NCBI GenBank assembly: GCA_002733575.1
Contig: NVWB01000154.1
Span: 1-54,488, forward strand
Origin: Blastopirellula sp.
Lineage (GTDB): Bacteria > Planctomycetota > Planctomycetia > Pirellulales > Pirellulaceae
DNA length: 54,488 nucleotides
Direction: 5' to 3'
The translations under genes were made by a program, and so were the position numbers. Below the pieces are notes generated by a model. The model saw only the letters and a program-made list of their open reading frames with translations, was not told the origin of the DNA and ran no database searches. Position 1 is the first letter of the stretch; every line of letters starts with the position of its first letter. Below, one piece after another: positions 8,946 through 17,448 of the stretch.

Positions 8946-10340
8946 ATGAATAAACCAAGTATTATTCTCGCCGGGTTATTGTGGGCTGCGGTTTCGGTTT
9001 CGGCGGCCGATCGTCCGAATATTTTATTTATCATCACCGAACAGAATTATGCGGATGTGATGAGTGGCGTGATGGGCGAGCGCTATTTCAAAACACCAAA
9101 TTTGGATGCATTGGCAAAACGAGGGATGCGTTTCGATCGCGCTTATGCGTCGAATCCAATTTGTGTTCCCTCTCGAAACTCCATTTTCACCGGTTACTAT
9201 CCGTTTGAAACTGGCTTGCAACACAACGCCAAGAAGTCGCTGCCGACGCAGATGGTTTGCATGGGAAAGCACTTCAAGGATGCGGGGTATGACACCGGCT
9301 ATTTTGGGAAATGGCATTTAAACATCAAGTCGGACGATGTGGCACGGCATGGTTTTGATCAAACTGGCGTGCTCCAAGGAAAGGGGCATGATCATGAGAT
9401 CCCAGCACCAGCCATCGCTTTTATTAATCAGAAACGTGACAACCCGTTTTTGCTCGTGACTTCTTTCACCAGTCCCCATGACATCTGTGAAATGGTGCGT
9501 GGCGAGAAGATACCTGGTGGCAAGATCGGGGATTTTCCTGATCCAGAGGATTGTCCACCGCTGCCTGTTAATTTCGCGCCGCCGATTGATGAAACGGACA
9601 GCATGGCCTTGATGCGTAGAAGCTATCAAGTCACAAAGATGACGCCGATTGTCGATTTCACTGCCGACAAATGGAGGCAGATGCGTTGGGGATATTATCG
9701 TCTGATTGAACGGGCCGACCGCGAAATTGGGAAAGTACTAACTGCTTTGAAAGAAGCAGGACACGAACAAGACACGCTGGTCATCTTTACTGCCGATCAT
9801 GGCGATTGCACCGGTGTGCACCAGTTTGCTCAAAAGACGGTGTTTTATGATGAATCTGCACGCATTCCTCTGATTATTTCTTATCCGGGGCACGTTGACG
9901 TGGGCGTGACACGCAAGCTTGTGAACGTCGGGATAGACACGCTGCCCACCATGTTAGATTTCGCGGGAACCAGTATCCCTCGTCAATTCAAGGGCCGTTC
10001 CTTGAAGCCCGTTTGTGAGGACTCAAATGTGGCAGTGTGGCGTGAGTTCATTGTCATATCCAATCACATGGTACAAGGTGCCTTACCGAGAGGGGAAACC
10101 AAGGTGCCTGAGTGCCGAGGGCGAATGGTGCGGACGGACGATCATAAATATGCGGTTTATGATCTGGGTGAACATCGTGAATCGTTGGTCGATATGGAGA
10201 AGGACCCTCATGAAATGCAAAACCTGTCACGCGATTCGGAGTACAAGGGTGTGCTGAAGAGACATCAAGATCTACTGAGGAAATACGCCGCCGACACGGG
10301 AGATAACGAAGCGGTGGAGATCTTGCTAGGAGTGGAGTAG
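8946..10340 (+). CDS. Secreted Cys-type sulfatase
   Basis: The 464-residue protein has a signal peptide ending near VSVSA. The N-terminal metal site is unusual: RPNILFIITEQNYADV has TEQN where related choline-sulfatase-like enzymes have TDQQ, a conservative Asp to Glu change. The formylglycine motif is C73-V-P-S-R77 with NSIFTGYYP after it. GKWHLN and VIFTADHGDCTG supply the conserved Lys/His and second metal-binding Asp-His. GGAAAG upstream of the ATG is an adequate ribosome site. The gene follows the DUF1961 gene; substrate unknown. Confidence 0.92.
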   Translation: MNKPSIILAGLLWAAVSVSAADRPNILFIITEQNYADVMSGVMGERYFKTPNLDALAKRGMRFDRAYASNPICVPSRNSIFTGYYPFETGLQHNAKKSLPTQMVCMGKHFKDAGYDTGYFGKWHLNIKSDDVARHGFDQTGVLQGKGHDHEIPAPAIAFINQKRDNPFLLVTSFTSPHDICEMVRGEKIPGGKIGDFPDPEDCPPLPVNFAPPIDETDSMALMRRSYQVTKMTPIVDFTADKWRQMRWGYYRLIERADREIGKVLTALKEAGHEQDTLVIFTADHGDCTGVHQFAQKTVFYDESARIPLIISYPGHVDVGVTRKLVNVGIDTLPTMLDFAGTSIPRQFKGRSLKPVCEDSNVAVWREFIVISNHMVQGALPRGETKVPECRGRMVRTDDHKYAVYDLGEHRESLVDMEKDPHEMQNLSRDSEYKGVLKRHQDLLRKYAADTGDNEAVEILLGVE

Positions 10341-11055
10341 GAACAGACCACCTGGCCGTTGACTACCCATCGGTGGCTGAGGCCCTGCATTTGATTCCTC
10401 AATATACCCATCAACAAATCAGTATGAGCGATGTGATTTCGAATGTCGCGCAGTGGTTTAGAAAAAGCTTTCCGCGAACACCACCTTCGGCTCGCAATAA
10501 ACAATCATTCCAGAAGAGCAATCGGCGTTCAATAATGAAGTCATTGACTATAAATTGGTACAACGAGCAGCGACTCCAAACGATGTCCACTTCACTCGTG
10601 CTGTAGCCAATGAGCAACCACGGTTTGAATCGCGCGAGCCAGAGGACATCGCGGAGCCAGCCTCACAACGACCCTGCTACCTCTGACAGCTCAGCTCGGA
10701 AGCGTTCGGCTAATTCGCGTCGGTGCGAATCACCAGACTTAGCTGGCTGAATCCGCTGGACTCATCGGTTTGGCCAACGTTGTGTTTTTTTGAGCTTCTC
10801 GAATTACGGGCGGTGTTGTCGACCGAAGTGTCGAACGGAAGCGTGGAATATGAGATATCAGCTCAAGAGGTAATGACTCATTAGCGTTGTTTCTAGCGTG
10901 TGCAAGCCAAGACTAATTCCGGGAGCTATTGAAAGTACGAGTTCGACCATTTACACTTGTGGCATAGAGTACGATTCGCATTGTATGCCGCGAAACTGCT
11001 CACTGGTGTCAGGAAAGAGTGGTTTTGTCGTTGATTTCAGATTGGAGTCGTGATT
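10341..11055. other. Intergenic region, no gene recognised
   Basis: About 700 bp without a convincing gene. A plus-strand frame at 10373-10606 has no ribosome site and no family resemblance. Scattered short in-frame stretches near 10680-10850 are interrupted by stops and may be decayed coding sequence. The promoter for the LRR/DUF1552/DUF1592 operon should lie in its right part. Confidence 0.4.
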
Positions 11056-11874
11056 GTGAACTTAGTGAGTTTCTTGTTGATTTCGACAGGGTTTGTCTGT
11101 CTCTCAGAATGTCCTTTACTTGCTGATGAAGCAAACGTCATTGAGTTTTTCAAAGCACGGGGTGATTCCGTTGACGTTGATGATCAGGGGCACGCTGTCA
11201 GGTTAATGGCACGTGGCACGCCGCCACTTTCGGTAGAGCAACTTCAGCAGATCGGTGAGTTGACTCATCTTACGAATGTCGGCATCAATATGTCGCCGGC
11301 CAATGACTCTCAATGGGGATTTTTGGCCAAACTACCGAAATTGAAACAGCTCAAGATATGGCATGGCCATCATTTTAAGTCACTCGACATATTCAATGGC
11401 TTACCCGTAGAAGAACTGACCATCGGCGGGTGTATGGGATTGTCTCGTCTCAACCAATCTGACAAGGTACAGAACGTCATCATGACACTGGATAAGCTGC
11501 CCAACGTCAAGAAGTTGGTGCTTTATCACTCACCTTTGGCGCCCGATGATGCGCATTTGGAACACATTGTGAAGTCGTTTCTAGGTGTGACCCAATTGCG
11601 TGTAGATTTTATTGCACCGGGTCGTGCCCCAAGTCGTATCACCGTAAAGGGACTTCGCAGTTTGAGCCGATTGCCACTGACTCATTTGACCATTGAAAAT
11701 GCGGATACTCTTTCTGGGGAAGATCTGGCGGTACTGGCCTCGATCAAAACACTCAAGCACCTCGAAGTATTTACTGCCAAAGGCTCCAAGACTTCAGAAG
11801 ACAAGTACCGGGCACTTCTGATGCAATTTGAAAAGCTACGGCCGGAAATCAAGGTTAGCTATGTAAACCGTTGA
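11056..11874 (+). CDS. Secreted leucine-rich-repeat protein
   Basis: GTG at 11056 is preferred over the in-frame GTG at 11050 because GGAG at 11044-11047 then has an 8-nt spacing. The product has about 272 residues, with a signal peptide ending in the SECPLLADE region. It has irregular leucine-rich repeats of the planctomycete type: LPKLKQLKIWHGHHFKSLD, LPVEELTIGGCMGLSRL, LPNVKKLVLYHSPLAPDD, LPLTHLTIENADTL, IKTLKHLEVF. Such domains bind proteins or ligands; no enzyme domain is present. The stop lies 57 bp before the DUF1552 start, suggesting the first gene of a three-gene operon. Confidence 0.75.
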   Translation: MNLVSFLLISTGFVCLSECPLLADEANVIEFFKARGDSVDVDDQGHAVRLMARGTPPLSVEQLQQIGELTHLTNVGINMSPANDSQWGFLAKLPKLKQLKIWHGHHFKSLDIFNGLPVEELTIGGCMGLSRLNQSDKVQNVIMTLDKLPNVKKLVLYHSPLAPDDAHLEHIVKSFLGVTQLRVDFIAPGRAPSRITVKGLRSLSRLPLTHLTIENADTLSGEDLAVLASIKTLKHLEVFTAKGSKTSEDKYRALLMQFEKLRPEIKVSYVNR

Positions 11875-11930
11875 CGCCATGCTTCTGCCATCGGCCATTC
11901 CGCGTGAACATTTCAGAAAATAGGGATAAC

Positions 11931-13238
11931 ATGGAAAATAACTACAGCACCCGAAAGAGGATTCAACATCGACGTCACTTTTTGAAGGGCGCCGGCGTCA
12001 CATTGGCATTGCCCATAATGGAGTCTTTGGTTTCTGCAGACGACTCTTCCGAGAACGCAGCAGAACAGGCCAACCCTAAAAAACGACCCTTGAAGCGGAT
12101 GGTAATTCTCTCGAACGCCTTCGGAATGTACCCCTCCGCCTTCTTTCCCGAGAAAGCGGGTGCTGACTACCGAATGCCAGAATTGCTAAAACCGCTTGAG
12201 CGTTATCGGCAGGAAATGACGGTTTTCTCGAACCTGGATCACGGCCTCAATCTCGGGCATGCTGGCACGCCCACGCTACTCAATGGCATTGAGTCTAAAA
12301 ACGCCCGGTTCCATCCCGATGGAAATATCAGTGTAGACCAAAGGGCAGCCGAGTGGCTCAAAGCAACAAACCGCTTTCCTTCGTTACAGACGAGTGTACG
12401 TGGCGCGAAGAATTCCCTGAGTTGGACGCGAAACGCGGTCAATCTTCATGGAATTGGTTGCAAAGCCTTGTACGACAAGCTCTTCTTGGATCTCGGCGAA
12501 CAGGGGCGTGCCCAACAGGACCAGCGATATGAGCAGGAAGCGAGTATTCTGGATGTCGTCCTCGATCAAGCCAAGTCGGTTCACCGAAAAATGGGCAAGA
12601 ACGACCAACGCAAACTGGAGGATTATCTGAATTCTGTCCGCGGTCTTGAAAAGAGGTTCGCGCAGGAATCGCAGTGGCTGCACAAGAACAAGCCTCGCAC
12701 GCAACTTCCCGTACCGCCGATGAAGTTCGAAAATATCGGCGACGAGTACGATGTTCACATGGAGTTACTGGCCCTTGCACTGCAGACCGACTCCACTCGT
12801 ATCATCACGACGGATCTTGGTATGCAGCCCGGCGACCTCGATCTTTCCTTGACGTATCATGCCTACTCGCATCACGGCGAACTCCCAGAACTTGTCGAGG
12901 GCCTGATCGCAATTGAGAAATTCCAGATGCAGTGGGTTGCCCGTTTTCTAGATCGTTTAAAGGAGACGGAAGATCCACTCAATGGTGGAACTCTGCTGGA
13001 TCACACGATGGTTCTGTTTGGATGCGGAATGGCGACCGGGCACCATTCGAACCGGAACCTGCCGACGTTTCTCGCTGGCGGGGGTTTTAAGCATGGCGAG
13101 CATAAGGCTTACCCTGCCAATAAGGAAAACAAAGTGCCCCTCTGTAATCTGTTGCTGACAATGCTCCAGAACTTTGGCATCGAGACGGATCGATTTGGGA
13201 CGAGTACTGGAACGTTTACAGGGCTGGAGCAGGCATGA
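11931..13238 (+). CDS. DUF1552 protein with Tat-type signal (pair 1)
   Basis: ATG at 11931 has AGGGATAAC directly upstream; the frame extends to 11871 without support. The N-terminus carries a twin-arginine-like motif, RRHFLKGAGVTLALP, indicating export of a folded protein. The rest is the DUF1552 family (function unknown): KRMVILSNAFGMYPSAFFPE, LEDYLNSVRGLEKR, ALALQTDSTRIITTDLG, and the ending NLLLTMLQNFGIETDRFGTS. It overlaps the next gene by 4 bases (ATGA), so translation is probably coupled. In the PVC group DUF1552 genes sit almost always beside DUF1592 cytochrome-type genes, as here, which suggests a shared periplasmic process. Confidence 0.92.
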   Translation: MENNYSTRKRIQHRRHFLKGAGVTLALPIMESLVSADDSSENAAEQANPKKRPLKRMVILSNAFGMYPSAFFPEKAGADYRMPELLKPLERYRQEMTVFSNLDHGLNLGHAGTPTLLNGIESKNARFHPDGNISVDQRAAEWLKATNRFPSLQTSVRGAKNSLSWTRNAVNLHGIGCKALYDKLFLDLGEQGRAQQDQRYEQEASILDVVLDQAKSVHRKMGKNDQRKLEDYLNSVRGLEKRFAQESQWLHKNKPRTQLPVPPMKFENIGDEYDVHMELLALALQTDSTRIITTDLGMQPGDLDLSLTYHAYSHHGELPELVEGLIAIEKFQMQWVARFLDRLKETEDPLNGGTLLDHTMVLFGCGMATGHHSNRNLPTFLAGGGFKHGEHKAYPANKENKVPLCNLLLTMLQNFGIETDRFGTSTGTFTGLEQA

Positions 13239-15727
13239 TGAAGGAATCGCAAAATCTTATTTTGATGCTGTTTCTTGTACTCTGTTTGCACTTGCTCAGT
13301 TCCACGCTTATTGCCGAGGAACACGAAATTGACCCGCAGGTGTTCTTGAAAACGTATTGCTATAAATGTCACGGTCAAGAAACTCAAAAGGGTGACCATC
13401 GTTTCGATACACTTTCAACCGACCGGATTGATGCCAAAAACATGGGCACTTGGCAGGGCATTTTGGATGTACTTCATCTTGGAGAGATGCCGCCCAAAAA
13501 AGACGGCACCAAACAGCCTACGGTTAACGAAGTTCGTGGTATCGTCGGCCATCTGGAGAAGGAACTTGCCGCGGCCTACGAGGCGGCGGACAGCACGGGA
13601 GGCCAAACCGTCTATCGTCGGCTCAATCGGTTTGAATATCGTAACACCATCCGAGACTTACTGGGGATCAAGACGGCCTATATTGATCCGACCGAATCGT
13701 TCCTTCCGGATGAAGAGGAAGAGGGCTTGGACAACATCGGTCGCACTTTGGTGACCTCCGACTATTTCCTGCAACAGGCGATGTTGGCCGCTGAGAAAAT
13801 GATTCAGCGTGCAACGCATTTCGAAGAACGCCCCCGAAACGTCTTGCGTTCTATCGATGCTCCGATCATGCATCGCAGAGGAGGGTCGATTTCGATGGCT
13901 TCGCGATCGATCAATCCTTATGATGAACTTTTTGAGCAGAGTGGCCGAAACGCACAGGCTGGCTACATTGCAATTGGCGAATTGCCAGATGGCGTGAAAG
14001 TGTCCGGTCGGTATCGAGTACGGGTGACAGCCTCGTCAAACAATCAACGGCATCCCTGGGGCGAGATAATCAAAACCGACCAGGACCAACCTCTACGCTT
14101 GGGGGTCGTCATCTACGATGCGGCAAAAGGGGACGCACATCGATATCATTCCAGCGAGCAGAGCCTGGGGGAATACGCGATGCCCGAGTCCGGAGAAAAG
14201 CGAACTGTAGAGCTTGAGATGTGGCTTCAACAGGGGTGGGCTCCCCGATTTTCATGGGCCAACGCCCCGTTCCGAGCATATCGTAACGGGGAACGATTGT
14301 TGCAGCGGTACCATCCGAAACTCTATCAACGGCGACCTGATCGCACTGCTGGTTCGAGAGCAAAAATCGAATATATTCAAACGATGGCCCGCAATCTCCT
14401 GGCAAATAATAAGGGGCCTACACTTCGAATTCATCATCTGGAGATTGAGGGTCCACTGTTTGATCAGTGGCCACCCAAAGGTCATCAATTGATGTTTGGT
14501 ACTGGTGAGGTCCGCACCGAGGATATTGAACAGCACTTGGTGCGGTTTGCAACCCAGGCTTTCAGACGCACCGTGTCTGTTGAGGAAATGAAACCGTACG
14601 CGGAACTTGTTCGGCGATACCTGGCCCAGGATAGGACGACTGTTGAAGCGTTGCAGATTGGCTTCAAGGCGATTCTATCTTCAACGCCGTTTTTACATTT
14701 ACCCGAATTCAATCAGCGTTTATCAGATTACGAATTCGCGAATCGGTTGAGTTATTTCTTATGGTCTTCGATGCCGGATGAAATGTTGTTCGACTTGGCA
14801 GCCCAGGGCAAGCTCCGGCAGCCAGACGTGTTACGTGAGCAAGTCGAACGCATGCTCGCCAATCCAAAATCTGCTGCCTTTGTTGAACACTTCACCGACC
14901 GTTGGCTTCGGCTGGACAAGATTGGCAGTATGCCGCCTGATGAGAAGCGTTATCGCGAATATTACTCGGAAGACCTTGACGTTGCGATGAAGCAGGAGAC
15001 GCACCGGTTCTTTGGCTACATCTTGGAACACAACCTGGATATCGCCACGTTTATCGATTCGGATTTCACCTTTGCAAACCGAGGTTTGGCAAAACTCTAC
15101 GGTATGCCTCCTTTGGGTGACGCAGAATTGGTGAAGGTTGCTATCACTGATCGACGCCGGGGCGGGTTGCTTGGTCAAGCGAGTGTGCTTACAGCCACCG
15201 CCAACGGCATCGATACATCACCAGTAATCCGCGGTGTTTGGGTGCTTGAGAACTTGCTGGGGACGCCTCCGTCTCCACCACCGCCCGATGTCGAACCTCT
15301 CGCGCCCGATTTGCGTGGTGCAACAACCATTCGGGAGCAACTTGCCAAACATCGCGAAATTGCAAGTTGCAATGATTGCCACGCGAAAATCGATCCGATG
15401 GGATTTGCCTTGGAGAACTTCGGCCCCATCGGAGAATGGCGCGACACTTACTATCGACAACCGAACCCAATCGATGCATCGGCTCAGTTCCCTGATGGCA
15501 GTAGTTACCAAGAAATTACCGAGTTCAAAACAGAGTTAATGAAGCACCAAAATCTAGTGGCTCGAAACTTGGCCAAGAAACTGCTCGAATATGGAACCGG
15601 TCGAATTATGGAGGTCACCGATCGAGGAACTGTCGACAAAATAACGGAATCGATATCCGCCAAGGGTAACGGTCTGCGAGACTTGGTTCATGCGGTCGTT
15701 CAGAGTGAGATTTTCCGCACGAAATAG
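13235..15727 (+). CDS. DUF1592-family cytochrome c-type protein (pair 1)
   Basis: The protein has 830 residues and a signal peptide. A heme-binding C42-YK-C-H46 follows in a planctomycete cytochrome c segment. The order is then DUF1587 (about 125-190, VYRRLNRFEYRNTIRDLLG), DUF1595 (about 430-490, ATQAFRRTVS), DUF1592 (about 493-620, YEFANRLSYFLWSSMPDE), DUF1588 (about 637-737, RRGGLLGQASVLTATANG and CNDCHAKIDPMGFALENF) and DUF1585 at the C-terminus. The second CxxCH in DUF1588 could bind another heme. The start overlaps the DUF1552 stop. The family is predicted to be a periplasmic redox protein, possibly oxidising sugars or other substrates; the reaction is not established. Confidence 0.93.
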   Translation: MMKESQNLILMLFLVLCLHLLSSTLIAEEHEIDPQVFLKTYCYKCHGQETQKGDHRFDTLSTDRIDAKNMGTWQGILDVLHLGEMPPKKDGTKQPTVNEVRGIVGHLEKELAAAYEAADSTGGQTVYRRLNRFEYRNTIRDLLGIKTAYIDPTESFLPDEEEEGLDNIGRTLVTSDYFLQQAMLAAEKMIQRATHFEERPRNVLRSIDAPIMHRRGGSISMASRSINPYDELFEQSGRNAQAGYIAIGELPDGVKVSGRYRVRVTASSNNQRHPWGEIIKTDQDQPLRLGVVIYDAAKGDAHRYHSSEQSLGEYAMPESGEKRTVELEMWLQQGWAPRFSWANAPFRAYRNGERLLQRYHPKLYQRRPDRTAGSRAKIEYIQTMARNLLANNKGPTLRIHHLEIEGPLFDQWPPKGHQLMFGTGEVRTEDIEQHLVRFATQAFRRTVSVEEMKPYAELVRRYLAQDRTTVEALQIGFKAILSSTPFLHLPEFNQRLSDYEFANRLSYFLWSSMPDEMLFDLAAQGKLRQPDVLREQVERMLANPKSAAFVEHFTDRWLRLDKIGSMPPDEKRYREYYSEDLDVAMKQETHRFFGYILEHNLDIATFIDSDFTFANRGLAKLYGMPPLGDAELVKVAITDRRRGGLLGQASVLTATANGIDTSPVIRGVWVLENLLGTPPSPPPPDVEPLAPDLRGATTIREQLAKHREIASCNDCHAKIDPMGFALENFGPIGEWRDTYYRQPNPIDASAQFPDGSSYQEITEFKTELMKHQNLVARNLAKKLLEYGTGRIMEVTDRGTVDKITESISAKGNGLRDLVHAVVQSEIFRTK

Positions 15728-15912
15728 TCATCTGGAGTTGGTGCAATATCACAACAGAGCTGTCTCGGAAGTCAGCAGCTCATTGTGCCATTGCTAGATT
15801 TCGGTGGCAGGGGGATTTAAGTCACTTGAGAGTGACCTTTATCGAGCCACCGTTGGGTTTGATATTCACAATCGTGATGTCACTGCGTCGAGTCGGTTCC
15901 AATACCGTGTCA

Positions 15913-16035
15913 CCTGTACTAGCCCAGCGACCTTCGGCGTGAACATCCTTTTACTATTACAGTTGCAATCGTCCCGCAAGATTCGATGAATAAGTCATTA
16001 TAATCTTTGACAATTTAGAGTGAACTCACGTTTCT
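15913..16035 (-). repeat. Dispersed TIR repeat, copy D (right half only)
   Basis: Plus-strand TGTACTAGCCCAGCGACCTT begins the copy, followed by CGGCGTGAACATCC; the match to copy C then runs on through ATTCGATGAATAA...TCAT and GTGAACTCACG before it is lost near 16035. The left half and left tip are missing. It lies in the 15728-16100 spacer between two convergent genes; nothing else is recognised in that spacer. Confidence 0.75.
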
Positions 16036-16100
16036 AATTAGGTACGAGCATACCGGTGTCTAGACCAGTAACTCATAACGTCCCGCTTTACACTCCTGCG

Positions 16101-17444
16101 TTACACAAAGAGCTCACTCATTGAAATGCCGGTGCTGTCTCCGAAAGTCTCGATCGGAACATCCATCGAATTTGCGATTCTGACAAATAGGTTGGACAAG
16201 GCATTCTTCTCTTCGTCGTAGGTCACAAATTGTCCGGCTTTGTGGCCCATCTTTTTGCCTCCGGCAAGAAGAAGCGGGTAGTTCGTATTGTCGTGAACTC
16301 TCGAAGTCGCAGCCCCTTGAAAGATGAGGCATCGATCAAGAAGGGAGCCGTCTCCCTCATTAGTCTCCTTCAATCGTTTGATGAAATGCGCTAGCTGCTG
16401 GGCAACGAATTGATCCCAAAGCCCCCAGTCTTTGAAACCATCCGCACTTTTTGCTGCGGAATGGCTCAATTGGTGCAGATCCTTTGCAATGCCGATGCGT
16501 TTGGAAAGATTGTTGGTAGGCGCGGTACCACCTTCAGATGCCAGTTGATAAGTTGCGACGCGAGTGATATCCGACTTGAATGCGAGGTACATTAAGTCGT
16601 ACATGGTCCGAACGTAATTTTCTACATCTGTGAACTCGATGTCTAGATTCATTTCGGGAGGAGCTGACTTAGCTCCCTTGGACGCCCATAACTTGTCGTT
16701 TGCAATTTTCTTCTCTAGCTCGGTGATTGATTCGAGATACTCGTCAAGCGTCGCTTGATCCTCTTGGCCCAGATTTCGTTTGAGATCCTTGGCATCCCCA
16801 TAAATCTCGTTGAGCAGATGTGTTTTCTCCTTCAGTTTGGCAATAGCAGTAGGACTGCTCGCTACATACATCCTTTCGTAAATATCTTTTAGATTCGTCC
16901 AGGCAGGAATTCCCTTCCCTTTCTTATCGAAGGACAGCGTATATGTTCTACTCAAGTTGCCGACTCCTCCAACCGTAGAGAGCGGCATGGATGACAACTG
17001 CGTCTGGCCTCCGTGAAATTCGCCAATGACCTGATCGATGGAAATCGAATTGAAGGTCGTTTTTCCTTTGTCGATTCCCTTTGAAGTCAGGAACCCTGTG
17101 GGATTAACGTGCGCATCTCCGCTGCTTCGGTTTTGTGGGTGGGAGAGTCCAGAAATGACTGAGATATCGTCACGATAGGGATTCAATGCGTCCTGACTCG
17201 TCCTGAACTCGTAGTTTCTTCCTTCCCCTTTGGGAAACCAAGACCACTGCTCATGATGAGGGTCTTTTTCTGGTGGGAGACTCACTCCGTTCGGAAAAAA
17301 GATGAATGCCGCTCGTTTTGGCAAAGCTTTGAGAGCCTGTTGCTCGCCATTCACGGTCATCGCATTCATGAATGGCAAAGCCAAAGAGACTCCTGCCCCT
17401 TTGAGAAAAGTTCTTCGCTGTAAATGCCAGGATTTGACGGCCAT
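16101..17444 (-). CDS. DUF1552 protein with Tat-type signal (pair 2)
   Basis: ATG at 17444 has GAGGAT 10 nt upstream and opens MAVKSWHLQRRTFLKGAG, a twin-arginine signal; the longer frame to 17525 overlaps the upstream gene and is rejected. The product has about 447 residues. DUF1552 features: AAFIFFPNGVSLPPEKDPHH, YRDDISVISGLSHPQN, LDEYLESITELEKK, CLIFQGAATSRVHDNTNYPL, and the ending NSMDVPIETFGDSTG. Only 4 bp separate it from the DUF1592 stop at 17449, so the pair is one transcription unit, here in the order DUF1592 then DUF1552. Confidence 0.92.
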   Translation of the reverse strand: MAVKSWHLQRRTFLKGAGVSLALPFMNAMTVNGEQQALKALPKRAAFIFFPNGVSLPPEKDPHHEQWSWFPKGEGRNYEFRTSQDALNPYRDDISVISGLSHPQNRSSGDAHVNPTGFLTSKGIDKGKTTFNSISIDQVIGEFHGGQTQLSSMPLSTVGGVGNLSRTYTLSFDKKGKGIPAWTNLKDIYERMYVASSPTAIAKLKEKTHLLNEIYGDAKDLKRNLGQEDQATLDEYLESITELEKKIANDKLWASKGAKSAPPEMNLDIEFTDVENYVRTMYDLMYLAFKSDITRVATYQLASEGGTAPTNNLSKRIGIAKDLHQLSHSAAKSADGFKDWGLWDQFVAQQLAHFIKRLKETNEGDGSLLDRCLIFQGAATSRVHDNTNYPLLLAGGKKMGHKAGQFVTYDEEKNALSNLFVRIANSMDVPIETFGDSTGISMSELFV

Positions 17445-17448
17445 GATC